In this document: positions 38,001-45,759 of the stretch, piece after piece
Numbering within the stretch: the stretch's first letter is position 1
Layout: each line of letters starts with the position of its first letter
Notes under the pieces: generated by a model
The model's input: only the letters and a program-made list of their open reading frames with translations
What the model was told of the DNA's origin: nothing
Databases searched by the model: none
NCBI GenBank assembly: GCA_028716525.1
Contig: JAQUPQ010000010.1
Location: 40,298-104,297 of the forward strand
Reading direction: 5' to 3'
Origin: Terriglobia bacterium
Lineage (GTDB): Bacteria > Acidobacteriota > Terriglobia > JAIQFV01
Length of the DNA stretch: 64,000 nt
Made by a program: the position numbers and the translations under genes

Positions 38001-38440
38001 AGCTCACGCACCTGCGTTCCGGAAATCAAGCCCGCAGCCGTGGCCGATTGAAGCTCCACTTGCACCGGACTGGCCTCGACCGTCACCTGCTGCGCGACGT
38101 TGCCGACTTCCAAAGCAATGTTGATCGTGAGTTTGTCGTTGACGTGGAGTTGAATGCCCGTCTGAGTGGATTTCTTAAATCCCGTCGCCTCCACGGTGAT
38201 GGAATAATTTCCGATCGGCAACGTCGTCAGCACAAATTCTCCTTCGCTGCCGCTGGTCGTCGTCCGGATCACTGCATTCTTGTCCGTATTGGTCACTGTG
38301 ATCGTGGCCCCCGGAATCACTGCTCCTGAGGGATCTTTCACGGTGCCAATAATGGATCCTGTAATCTCCTGTCCAAAGCTCGTTGCGGCCCAAAGTAAAA
38401 CCACCAAGCCGGCAAGGAGCACAATCATTCGCCTTTGCAT
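35051..38440 (-). CDS. TonB-dependent-receptor-like outer-membrane protein with carboxypeptidase-like N-terminal domain
   Basis: 1129 residues from the ATG at 38440, which has GGGAGG 7 bases upstream. Signal peptide (about 5-23), then a carboxypeptidase regulatory-like beta-sandwich (ITGSIIGTVKDPSGAVIPGATITVTN, about 25-110), a plug domain (about 115-250) with LSLNNRNYEQLVTLMPGV, and a large beta-barrel ending in FAIKFMF, where the last aromatic residue is the usual BAM signal. This Oar-like form is abundant in Acidobacteria and is thought to import carbohydrate or peptide ligands. It lies next to the secreted beta-helix genes, with opposite orientation and 1 kb between, so a functional link is possible only. 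Confidence 0.9.
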   Translation of the reverse strand: MQRRMIVLLAGLVVLLWAATSFGQEITGSIIGTVKDPSGAVIPGATITVTNTDKNAVIRTTTSGSEGEFVLTTLPIGNYSITVEATGFKKSTQTGIQLHVNDKLTINIALEVGNVAQQVTVEASPVQVELQSATAAGLISGTQVRELSLNNRNYEQLVTLMPGVASNADDQIYIGTTNPSGQTNVVSYSINGSRNSANNWTVDGADNVDRGSNLTLLNYPSIDAIAEFKVLRGLYAADSGRAGAGQINVVTKSGGAQFHGDFYEFFRNNVLAANNFLNNANRVNLGADGRARVPPLRYNDFGYTIGGPVYIPGHYNLNKDKTFFFFSEEFRRVITYGTGTATVPTSAEKSGVFTSPVCIAFSGTTCTQTGTTITNINPIAAQYIKDIFSKIPDPQDPVSHVLTSALRNQFNARQELIRIDQVFGPKLTVFGRYLQDSIPTLEPGGLFTGIFLPGVATTSTNSPGRSVVIHAASALSPTLLNEAGFAYSYGAILSTPIGVDGSANSPDIKPTLPFAVTLGRVPSIVLSGIQTVVGGFGPYKDYNRNYNIYDNVSKTWGRHTLKFGIAYNHYQKTENAGGNNVGSFTFANTGRPTGSTTFQQDWANFLIGNVSSFTQASLDLTPDIRQHQWEFFVQDDLRFRPNLTFSLGLRYSMFRQPIDANGMLTNFNPATYSLANAPQIDPTTGNILNPSSTPPTNGIIIGGKGSPFGDKISNENNRNFAPRVGMAWDPFGDGKTSIRTGYGIFFDSGLVGILEQNIFANPPFVQNISIPNTQFGNPAAGIPSISASPLTLHGTPLPSHTPYVQQWSLDVQREIMKNLILDVGYYGSQGIHLLGIVDINTAPVGAGYAAGLLADKPPGTIFTSATDARLNAVRPFRGYAAINNLEDGLYSNYHSMQVAVQKRFSGNSMINFNYTWSHAMTDAQTDRSSAPQNANNIRGGEYGPSQLDRRHVFTANYVYEIPFYKDQQGAVGHLLGGWQVSGITTFYTGLPLTVTTSGTDPGGLGILGSSAASSRPDMVGDPNSGGLRNRTNWFNTAAFANVPNGVFRPGNAGRGVVRGPGVQRWDFSVFKNIKIRENFRAQFRTEMFNVFNHANPNGVNTSFTSGTAFGTITSYRDPRIIQFAIKFMF

Positions 38441-38794
38441 AGCACACCCTCCCAATGGAAATGAATCGCCTTAGTAGAAAATCCTAGAAAGCCCGCTTCA
38501 GAATATTTAATTGACGCCCCAACTGATTGGAACCCGAGAATGGGTCTTCAATCCGGATGAAATCCCGCACCTCGCGCGAACAGACTCGCGACACCCCAAC
38601 ACTGGATATGGATTGATTGCGAAAAGACTAAAGACATGGTCCCCTGCAACGTTGTCAGCGCATGGGAAAAATCCGATAAGGAAGGAAATACCCGACACCC
38701 AAAAAGCCTGGCCAGAGCCTCCATGCGGGCAACGCGAGGCCTCATTCTCTATCAGCATCAGCAAATATTCAACTGTTTTTTCATGGGTTTCTGG

Positions 38795-38868
38795 AAAAAT
38801 GGGGACAGACACCTCACAATCTTAGGCTTTGCGAAATCTCTGATCTTTAGGTGTCTGTCCCCATTTTT
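38795..38868. repeat. Palindromic element with GGGGACAGACACC arms, copy B
   Basis: Perfect 20-bp inverted arms at 38795-38814 and 38849-38868 contain the same GGGGACAGACACC core as copy A at 6539. The 34-base spacer is unrelated to that of copy A. The element sits between the receptor and the first leader. The rest of 38441-39061 has no supported gene; it should contain the receptor promoter. Confidence 0.82.
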
Positions 38869-39061
38869 TCGCACCTTCCCATTCTCAGTCCTCAGGGCTT
38901 CACACCGCATTACATCCAACTGCAATGAAAATTCACAAAATGGCCAAATCCATACCTTGTACCTGAGAACTCTGACAGCACCATTCCTCCGATTTGGAGA
39001 CAATCAGTCCCGATTGCCTTCTCAATTAATGTCCGCAGGTGTATTGATCTTTGATCGACTT

Positions 39062-39077
39062 TGTGATAAGCATCACA
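39062..39077. promoter_or_regulatory. CRP-type site, leader copy 1
   Basis: TGTGATAAGCATCACA is a perfect TGTGA-N6-TCACA palindrome, the consensus of CRP-family activators. It opens a conserved 300-base leader before the gene at 39497; the same site opens the copies at 41188, 45351 and 47462. Confidence 0.72.
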
Positions 39078-39230
39078 GGTGTATTCGCCATCCTCAGGGA
39101 TTGATGGAAGCATTTAAGCGCATCCCATTTTGACGCGTCATCGAATGCTTCAACCGCTGCATCAATATTTTCCCCGTTTTAAACTGCAGGCAGTACAAAA
39201 GCAAAAAACAATTCAACCTGCGACAAAACA

Positions 39231-39360
39231 GTAATTTCCTGAACCAATTATCCGAGGAGGAAACCAGCGAGGAACCACTCTCCCCAGTCGGGACTTGGTG
39301 TCTTTGCTGGCTCAAGGTATCAGCTCCTTTGGCGCGGGAGTAATCCCTTCGTCGCAATAG
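39231..39360 (+). ncRNA. Putative structured leader RNA, copy 1 (divergent)
   Basis: Shares CCTGAACCAATTATCCGAGG with the other copies. A long stem CCAGCGAGGA/TCTTTGCTGG (10 pairs with two G-U) replaces the shorter stem of the other copies, and the closing stem is kept only in part (ATTA/TAAT). The CTTTCC box after the closing stem, found in copies 2-4, is degenerate here (CCCTTCG). It lies between the CRP-type site and the ATG at 39497. Confidence 0.55.
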
Positions 39361-39496
39361 AAAGATTTCACGCTTCGATTCTCGCGAGTGTTTTCAGCTT
39401 TCGAATATACGGTTGCCCCGTTTCAAAAACACGTGGGCTCCGTCTCGGAAATGAGATTATTTAAACAAAGAATGATTCATTAAAAGGGAGAGGACC

Positions 39497-40774
39497 ATGA
39501 AAAACATGAAGAATCTGCTTGTTTTGATGTTAGCGATCGCTGTGGTTCTGACCGTGGTGAATGGAATCGCCGCGGCCAAAGAACTCAAGGTGCCGAAGGA
39601 TTACGCCACCATTCAGCTTGCCATCGGGGCAGCCCAACCCGGCGACAAAGTGAAGGTTGAGAAGGGTACCTACCTTGGACAAGTTCTCATCAACAAATCG
39701 ATAACCGTGGAGGGCTCGGGAGCTGATAAAACCATTATTGACGGCCAAAATAAAACCAATCTTACCAGTGTGGGACAAGTTCGAATCACCGCGGCGGGAG
39801 ATGTCGAATTCTCGGGTTTCACAATTGTTAATGCGGGGAGACCTGGCGCCTATCCCGCAACCCGGGTTGCTATCTATGCCCAGTCCGCGTCTTCAACGGC
39901 GACGTACAACATCCATCACGCTGTCTTGATCGGTTCGAATGATCCCAATGACGATCAAGATTACGGGTTCTATTCGAATAGCGGCAAAGAGACCCTTACA
40001 TTCACTCACAATGAAATTTCCAAAACAGGAGCAAACGCGATCCTGCTTGAATTGCACTCCGGCCCCACGGATTTCAGCCACAATACTTTTGACGCCGGAG
40101 CCTATGGAGCCGATGCTTATTTCAACATGAACTATGGCGGTACGGACATCACCAGCCCGCAAAAAGTGAGCCACAACAAGATCGATATGGGAACCGGAGG
40201 TCCTTTCGATAGTGCTCACAGAGCCACGGGGGTGTCCTTTGTTGCCGGCTTCACGGGAACACCCGGAGGATTTACTGACGTCCAAATCGATCACAACGAC
40301 TTCGATAATTTGCAGCCCTATCGGCGGGGGGCTGGCCTTTGGAACAATCTTCCTTATCCTGCCTACAGAAATAACATCCCGGCTGTCATCGAGCACAACA
40401 AAGTTTCTGGTGACGGAGGACAGTTCGGGATCGACACCGTTGGATACTTTGCGAGCGTGCAGATCAATCACAATGAAATCAACGGTGTTGATACAGGGAT
40501 CAGCTTGCGCACCTGGAACAATCAATCCGCTGCCGGCATGACTATCTCGGACAACCACATAAAGGCGGCGCTGGGGCTGGGGCTGGAGGCAGGGTCTGCT
40601 TCAAATCAGATTAACCAGAACCATGTTGACGCCACCGGTCCATTTGCGGTTGTGCTGAATAACGGGACCTTCTACAACATAGTCACCGACAACCACCTGA
40701 AGGCTCTCTCCGCTAAGGGTGACACTTCAGTGAAAAATCTGGGCGTAAACAACGTGGTCAAAGACAACAAGTAG
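39497..40774 (+). CDS. Secreted parallel beta-helix protein
   Basis: 425 residues. Signal peptide MKNMKNLLVLMLAIAVVL, with cleavage probably after IAAA (about 27). The opening VPKDYATIQLAIGAAQPGDKVKVEKGTYLGQVLINKSITVEGSG is typical of right-handed beta-helix (pectate-lyase-fold/NosD-like) proteins. Repeated N-x-I/F turns (HNEISKTG, HNTFDAG, HNKIDMG, HNDFDNL, HNKVSGDG, HNEINGV) mark about eight or more coils spaced 22-35 residues. No catalytic motif of a known lyase is obvious. GGGAGAGG precedes the ATG. First of four genes under the shared leader. Confidence 0.83.
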   Translation: MKNMKNLLVLMLAIAVVLTVVNGIAAAKELKVPKDYATIQLAIGAAQPGDKVKVEKGTYLGQVLINKSITVEGSGADKTIIDGQNKTNLTSVGQVRITAAGDVEFSGFTIVNAGRPGAYPATRVAIYAQSASSTATYNIHHAVLIGSNDPNDDQDYGFYSNSGKETLTFTHNEISKTGANAILLELHSGPTDFSHNTFDAGAYGADAYFNMNYGGTDITSPQKVSHNKIDMGTGGPFDSAHRATGVSFVAGFTGTPGGFTDVQIDHNDFDNLQPYRRGAGLWNNLPYPAYRNNIPAVIEHNKVSGDGGQFGIDTVGYFASVQINHNEINGVDTGISLRTWNNQSAAGMTISDNHIKAALGLGLEAGSASNQINQNHVDATGPFAVVLNNGTFYNIVTDNHLKALSAKGDTSVKNLGVNNVVKDNK

Positions 40775-40785
40775 ACCCAGCCTTT

Positions 40786-40814
40786 GGGGCCCGCAGGCAA
40801 TCAACGCGGGCCCC
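40786..40814 (+). terminator. GC-rich hairpin after the first beta-helix gene
   Basis: A 9-bp perfect stem GGGGCCCGC/GCGGGCCCC 12 bases past the stop. There is no T tract, so termination strength is uncertain. Confidence 0.5.
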
Positions 40815-40892
40815 TATCCTGAAATAAGAATTCCACGGGTTTCTCAGCGCAATCTCCGCGCCTTCTGCGTCTTTGCGGTGTGCGAGCCCTGT

Positions 40893-41038
40893 GCTGGTAG
40901 CTCGCCCGAGCCCGCCGCGGCGGGGGCGGGGCTTGTGCGAGCAAAATGGAAAAATTGCGCCTCGGAAAGAATTCTTCGCGATCGCACGCAAATGCCCCTG
41001 CCTTCGTCCGCTAACGCGGACTCGGCATGGCTACCAGC
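40893..41038. repeat. Inverted-repeat element with GCTGGTAGC ends
   Basis: GCTGGTAGC (40893-40901) and GCTACCAGC (41030-41038) flank a GC-rich stretch with CCCGCCGCGGCGGG inside. The related element at 50017-50113 also has TGGTAGC/GCTACCA ends. A TCTCCGCGCCTTCTGCGTC-type dispersed repeat abuts it on the left (about 40848-40880). Confidence 0.5.
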
Positions 41039-41187
41039 AAATCTCAATTCGCACGATTCTAGGATTCGTTCAAATTCAACATCTTGTGGCAGCGTTCTCT
41101 CATTGTGCAATCCATCGTATTAAGGCCTTATCTACCTTGATCAGGCAGATTTCCAACTCCTCAATTATGTTGACCTTACAATTTTTT

Positions 41188-41203
41188 TGTGATAACCATC
41201 ACA
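41188..41203. promoter_or_regulatory. CRP-type site, leader copy 2
   Basis: TGTGATAACCATCACA, a perfect TGTGA-N6-TCACA palindrome preceded by a run of seven Ts. After it come the conserved blocks AGGGGTTGATGGAGG and ATTTTCCCCGTT, shared with the other copies. Confidence 0.75.
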
Positions 41204-41360
41204 TGGTTGACTATCCTTTAGGGGTTGATGGAGGCATTTTACGGCAGACGAGGTTGCTTTGAGTTTGCCGGAGGCTTTGAATCTCCTCATCAAATTTTCC
41301 CCGTTCCAAATTGCGCGTCAGTCCGATAACCAAAAACACTTCAGTAGAGACAAGACCGCA

Positions 41361-41513
41361 ATTCCCTGAACCAAATTATCTGAGGAGGAACCAGCAAAGG
41401 ACTAGGTGTCCCTACCGGGACTTCGAGCCCTTGGTTGGTTGAGGCATCAATGACCTGTTGATGCCGGGATAATCTTTCCACTGCGGTGGGGTCAATCCCC
41501 CACTATCGTTCCA
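41361..41513 (+). ncRNA. Putative structured leader RNA, copy 2
   Basis: Closing stem ATTATC (41375-41380)/GATAAT (41468-41473); hairpin GGCATCAA (41443-41450)/TTGATGCC (41458-41465) with perfect pairing; inner stem GTCCC/GGGAC; final hairpin GTGGGG/CCCCAC (41495 onward). The conserved boxes GAGGAGGAACCAGC and ATCTTTCC are present. It is 470 bases from the start at 41983. Confidence 0.68.
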
Positions 41514-41794
41514 AATCTCATGCGTGAACACGTTGGTGAAGTTAACGCCGCTGGCGTCCAACCGACCTCTCACGCATAGACACTACTTCATCTGATCGAA
41601 TCCGGCTCCATTTTCTGAACGAATCACAATGTGAGTTCTGATGAGGAGGTCAGCTTATTCCGGAGAAGCAAAACGGTTCACTGGAAGTATGTTTCAACTA
41701 GCGCCCGCTATCTCTGCGAATGAACACCAGATCAGGAAAACGGGTATTCCAACAGCAGAAGAACAAAGCTAACCAAGATAAAGAGATCGAAAAC

Positions 41795-41952
41795 ATGAAT
41801 ACCAAACCAGATTGATTACATCACGTGTACTGATGGTCTTGATCGCCATCCGCGTCCCAGCGGGCGTCCCCATCGCGAAGAGTAAGCAAGATTTATCGTC
41901 GCGGTCCCGAAAAGAACGCTCGAAGAACAAATTCCGGATGCGAAAAAATTAG
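41795..41952 (+). pseudogene. Possible remnant of a secreted-protein start
   Basis: ATG at 41795 gives MNTKPD then a stop. One base out of frame the same DNA reads LITSRVLMVLIAIRVPAGVPIA, which looks like the hydrophobic core of a signal peptide, and stays open to the stop at 41950. This could be a decayed first exon-like start of another family member caught in the 450-base gap between leader 2 and its gene. It may equally be chance. Confidence 0.25.
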
Positions 41953-41982
41953 AATCCACAATTCAGACGAATGGAGGCTCCA

Positions 41983-43335
41983 ATGTGTAAATCAATAAAA
42001 TCGGTCTTAATTCTCGCAGTTTTGGCAATCATTGTGCTGGCAAGCTTATCGACAAGCCAAGCACAAACCTGTAACAAGCTCCCCTTCAATGGCGGTCCCG
42101 ACAACATGAGGGATGACCTCGACTACTACTACATCATCACGGGCGGCAAGTTTCCGACTGGGAATGTACCTAATGGAGACAATGCCTCCGGCGGAACGAT
42201 TCGCTTTTTGACCGACGATCCGGGTTGGGAATATCCAATAGACCTGTGGCAGAAAGACGATTGGTTTACTCAGAATGCCGGTTTTGCACTCACACTCAAA
42301 TCCAAAACGGTTACGTTGTATGACAATAATGGAATTGAGGATGGAAGCTATGGCGACTACTACAACGGCCCCGCAACCATGCCCACCCTCTATGGTCTGT
42401 ATCGTGGCTTCTCCATGTCGAACAACTGGGATTGGATCTATGCCAGCTACTTTAAGCTGACAACCCCCACGACTTTTGACACGATCATCGGATACTTTGA
42501 TGGCGACGGTTATTACGGGGGTTTTGATCCCTACTCGCCGTACATTCGATACCGTGTGAACATCTGGTCCAGCCTGGCACCCGTGGGTAATTCCTACATG
42601 CCTGCAAACACAGGCTCGTTTAGCGGTGACGTTTTTGCATCAGATTGTGCATTGGGCAGCTTCTCTGTTTCTCCAACTGGTGTCGACCGTATCCGCCCCG
42701 ATAACTCTCACGATCCCATCTGGCGGCTTACTCTTAAACTTCAAAATCCGGTCACACTTCTGCCGGGAGTCTACTTCTTCAGCCATGACGCCTCCGTCGT
42801 CACAGCGGCCTCCGCCCCACCCTCAAGCCGGATGTGCAATGGCACCTACAGCGGCAATTTCCGGGGCAACATCGAGGTCTCGGACGGCCAATTCTGCGCC
42901 TTCAGCGGCGGGTCGGTAACGGGGAACATCAAGTTACACGATGGCGGAACCCTGATCCTGAATGGTGCCAATGTCGGCGGCAATGTGCAAGTCGATGGCG
43001 GCAATGAACTCTCCATTGAATCATCCAGCATCGAAGGAAATGTGGAGATTCACAATATGCCATTTGGCCCGGGCTTAAACCAGATCTGCAATACCACCGT
43101 GGACGGCAACCTACAATTTCATAACAACGAAACGGCAGTGCGCATCGGTGGTTTCCCCGCGGGCTCCTGCTTGGGTAATCAGATCGGTGGTAACCTGCAA
43201 ATCATGAATAACTTCGCACCTGTCGAGGTCGGCTTCAATACCATCAAGAACAACCTGCAATGCCAGAACAATACCGCGATCACAGGAGGTGGAAACACTG
43301 GGAAGCACAAACAGGACCAGTGTGCAACTTTCTAG
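41983..43335 (+). CDS. Secreted protein with C-terminal beta-solenoid-like repeats
   Basis: About 450 residues from the ATG at 41983 (GGAGG 5 bases before it; the ATG at 41971 overlaps that site). Signal peptide with VLILAVLAIIVLASL and cleavage likely after SQA. The N-terminal half (about 30-270) is an aromatic, Gly/Asp-rich domain (YYYIITGG, DGDGYYGGFDPYSPYIRYRV) I cannot place. The C-terminal third is an array of about 20-25-residue turns with G-N-[IVL]-x-[IVL] steps (GNIEVSDG, GNIKLHDG, GNVQVDGG, GNVEIHN, GNLQFHNN, GNLQIMNN), suggesting a solenoid. Cys residues suggest disulphides. Second leader-linked gene. Confidence 0.72.
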   Translation: MCKSIKSVLILAVLAIIVLASLSTSQAQTCNKLPFNGGPDNMRDDLDYYYIITGGKFPTGNVPNGDNASGGTIRFLTDDPGWEYPIDLWQKDDWFTQNAGFALTLKSKTVTLYDNNGIEDGSYGDYYNGPATMPTLYGLYRGFSMSNNWDWIYASYFKLTTPTTFDTIIGYFDGDGYYGGFDPYSPYIRYRVNIWSSLAPVGNSYMPANTGSFSGDVFASDCALGSFSVSPTGVDRIRPDNSHDPIWRLTLKLQNPVTLLPGVYFFSHDASVVTAASAPPSSRMCNGTYSGNFRGNIEVSDGQFCAFSGGSVTGNIKLHDGGTLILNGANVGGNVQVDGGNELSIESSSIEGNVEIHNMPFGPGLNQICNTTVDGNLQFHNNETAVRIGGFPAGSCLGNQIGGNLQIMNNFAPVEVGFNTIKNNLQCQNNTAITGGGNTGKHKQDQCATF

Positions 43336-43429
43336 TCCAAACGGGAATAACTACAACGCCACCGTGCACTACCGCAACGCCTGGCAGCACGTGAATTGAT
43401 CGAGCACCACATCTCGTTTTCGTTCTCTG

Positions 43430-43457
43430 AGCCCACTGGCGTACGCCAGTGGGCTTT
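43430..43457 (+). terminator. Strong palindromic terminator
   Basis: A 12-bp perfect palindrome AGCCCACTGGCG/CGCCAGTGGGCT followed by TTT, 95 bases after the stop of the previous gene. It separates that gene from the one at 43588. Confidence 0.7.
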
Positions 43458-43587
43458 CATCCTACTCGAAAACAGTCCCTAGAGATCCGTCAGCTCTTTG
43501 GCGCATAACGCGGGCGCAGGGGCTCAGGCTTAATAAGCCCCTAACCCTGCACAGAATTCGATTTTCCAAAAGTCTAAGGAGGAATTT

Positions 43588-44934
43588 ATGAATCAAAAAC
43601 AACTAGCCATGTTATCGGCTCTGGCCCTATCGCTGACACTGGGGCTGATGATGTTCGGCGGACATACAACTTATGCGGCTGGCCCATGGTATGTCGATTC
43701 TGTTCAAGGCAATGATGCAAACGGTTGCATGGCGCCAGGGATCAGCGCATGCAAGACCATCCAAGCTGCCATCGACAAGACGACTTCGTCAGGCGACACG
43801 ATATACGTGGCAGCGGGGACGTATTACGAGCATTTGGTGGTCAATACACCAAATATCAAGCTCCTGGGCGAGAGCCGCGATACGACAATTATTGATGCCA
43901 CGCAAGACCCTGCATGGTCTGTGGCCAAGGCGGGCATCCTCATTCGCGGCACGGGAGAAAGCCGCCCTGGAGCCAGTGGGGTTGAAGTCAAGCATTTCAC
44001 CATTCAAAACGCTCAATTCCAGACTGGCGGTGTTCCTTTCGGAGGCGATTTCTATGGGGTAGGCGCAGGCGGATTGACCGGCATACAGATATACGGCAGC
44101 AGCGGCAACACGATTGAAGACAACATCGTGGAGCGCAGCGGATACCAAGTTTGGGTTCTCGCCGAATGGAGTGCCGCCGGCTATGGCGATGCTAATGACA
44201 ACGTCATTACGGGTAACATCATCCGCGACAGCGCGGTGGAGGGGCACGGCGTGTACCTCTACACCGACGACTCGGTTTCCGTCAAGAACACAGTGATAAC
44301 CAACAATGAAATTTCCAACATAACGACTCCCAACTATTCGGCCATCCGATTCAGGGGAGAGGGTGGTGGAACCATAAGCGGCACGATTGTCGAGAACAAT
44401 TCCATCCACAAGGCAACGTATGGGATACGGCTGAGTGACCTTTTGGACATCACGGGAACAGTCATCCATCAAAACAATATCTCTGGGAACGGAACAGGGC
44501 TCCGCAACCAGCTAGACGCAACCGTAGATGCCACGTGCAACTGGTGGGGCGCTGCCAGCGGTCCTGGTCCTGTCGGACCCGGTGTCGGTGACCCAGTGAG
44601 TGAAAACGTGATTTACTCACCCTGGCTGATCGGCCCGCCACCAGGCAGCGTTTGTACCGTGCCCACCAAGAAGGAGTGCAAGAAGGCCACCGAAGATAAT
44701 GGGAAGGCTTTCGACCAGCAACAGAAGGCTGACAAGAAAGCCTTCGATGATCAGCAGAAGGCTGACAAGAAGGCCTTCGATGCTACACATCCCAGTCCGC
44801 AAGACAGGCAGGCCTTCGACGAACAGCAGAAAGCCGCCGATAAGGCTTTCGATGATCAGCAGAAGGCTGACAAGAAGGCCTTTGATAAGCAGAATGAGGC
44901 TGACAAGAAGCAGTGCGACCAACTTCCTAAATAG
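43588..44934 (+). CDS. Secreted beta-helix protein with C-terminal 11-residue repeats
   Basis: 448 residues. Signal peptide (LSLTLGLMMFGGHTTYA). The helix domain (about 30-345) opens with WYVDSVQGNDANGC and CKTIQAAIDKTTSSGDTIYVAAGTYYEHL, with coils marked by NTIEDNIVERSG, NVITGNIIRDSA and TVITNNEISN. CNWWGAASGPGP is the end-cap motif shared with the protein at 45760. The C-terminus (about 373-448) is made of tandem KAFDDQQKADK units. AAGGAGG precedes the ATG. Unlike its neighbours it has no copy of the leader; a terminator lies before it. Confidence 0.83.
   Translation: MNQKQLAMLSALALSLTLGLMMFGGHTTYAAGPWYVDSVQGNDANGCMAPGISACKTIQAAIDKTTSSGDTIYVAAGTYYEHLVVNTPNIKLLGESRDTTIIDATQDPAWSVAKAGILIRGTGESRPGASGVEVKHFTIQNAQFQTGGVPFGGDFYGVGAGGLTGIQIYGSSGNTIEDNIVERSGYQVWVLAEWSAAGYGDANDNVITGNIIRDSAVEGHGVYLYTDDSVSVKNTVITNNEISNITTPNYSAIRFRGEGGGTISGTIVENNSIHKATYGIRLSDLLDITGTVIHQNNISGNGTGLRNQLDATVDATCNWWGAASGPGPVGPGVGDPVSENVIYSPWLIGPPPGSVCTVPTKKECKKATEDNGKAFDQQQKADKKAFDDQQKADKKAFDATHPSPQDRQAFDEQQKAADKAFDDQQKADKKAFDKQNEADKKQCDQLPK
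44704..44931 (+). repeat. Tandem 33-bp coding repeat (11-residue units)
   Basis: Six units of the KAFD-D/Q/E-QQKADK type in frame: KAFDQQQKADK, KAFDDQQKADK, a divergent 13-residue unit with HPSPQDR, QAFDEQQKAAD, KAFDDQQKADK and KAFDKQNEADK. They end in a Cys-containing cap. An 11-residue period fits a hendecad helix. DNA units 1, 2 and 5 are nearly identical, suggesting recent expansion. Confidence 0.85.
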
Positions 44935-45350
44935 TTTGCTGATCTTCTTGAAACAATGCGGGGACGCGGCGCTAAGGTGAGCTTTGTTCCAGATCTCCGA
45001 ACAGAGTGCTCAAAGATTGCGCGATTCGAAGCAGAGGGCAATAATAGGGTGTAGCCCAGCTGAAGCCCTCTGCTCCCAAGCCGACTGGCGCGTTTGTTAA
45101 TCAAACGTCCCCCTGGGCGAAGGAGAGATATTCAAGCCGTGGCCCAAAGCAGGGTTGGAGGAAGCCACCAGGGAGGTCAATTCCTGTCGAAGGCGCGTAC
45201 CAAAGGAATTTTCACCGAGAGTCTCGAATTCTTTGAATTCAACCCTCAGCGGTCCGGTCCCCGCACCACACAAACCGTACGGTTGGGACGCAATCCATCT
45301 ACGCCACACCGACTTACAAGTCCTCATTTATCTTGATCTTTCAGTTTTTT
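44935..45350. other. Intergenic region before leader copy 3
   Basis: About 415 bases without a supported gene. I see no repeat family other than short AT palindromes (GAATTC pairs near 45225-45240). The leader copy 3 region follows at 45351. Confidence 0.4.
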
Positions 45351-45366
45351 TGTGATACCCATCACA
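45351..45366. promoter_or_regulatory. CRP-type site, leader copy 3
   Basis: TGTGATACCCATCACA, perfect TGTGA-N6-TCACA, preceded by TTTTTT as in copy 2. Confidence 0.75.
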
Positions 45367-45520
45367 TGGTTGCACCGCAAGTAATCAGGGCCGATGGAGG
45401 AATTAGGGCAATTCAGGTCAGGTCGCGGTGAATTCGCCCGGAGTCTCCAATCACCTTTTCTTCACCTATTTCGATTTGCCGGTCAGTCCGAGAATCATGA
45501 ATCCACACGAGGCATGACCG

Positions 45521-45665
45521 CAATTCCCTGAACCAAATTATCCGAGGAGGAATCAGCAAGGGACTGTTCACCCCTGAGGGGAGTTCGAGCCCTTGGTTGA
45601 GGCGTCAACAGCTTGTTGATGCCAGGATGATCTTTCCGCTGCGGTGGGGAAAATCACCCGCCCTT
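45521..45665 (+). ncRNA. Putative structured leader RNA, copy 3
   Basis: Closing stem ATTATCC (45537-45543)/GGATGAT (45625-45631) with one U-G pair; stem CAAGGG (45557-45562)/CCCTTG (45590-45595) around CCCC/GGGG; hairpin GGCGTCAACA/TGTTGATGCC. The GAGGAGGAATCAGC and ATCTTTCC boxes are kept. It ends about 95 bases before the ATG at 45760. Confidence 0.7.
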
Positions 45666-45759
45666 TCACTTGGGTGCTGGAACAGGACACTGTCCTGAGC
45701 ACCGGTGCAACGTGTTGCGAATAAATTTTTTCCATTAATTTTGGAGAGAGGAAAATCCC

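Noticed and set aside
37499..38329. 276-residue open frame antisense to the receptor plug domain
   Set aside because: The receptor reads through with signal peptide, plug and barrel; the antisense frame is featureless.
41361..41513. Naming the leader core a c-di-AMP (ydaO) or c-di-GMP (GEMM) riboswitch
   Set aside because: Only short boxes resemble ydaO and its most conserved 3' box is missing; GEMM core strings are not present. Left unassigned.
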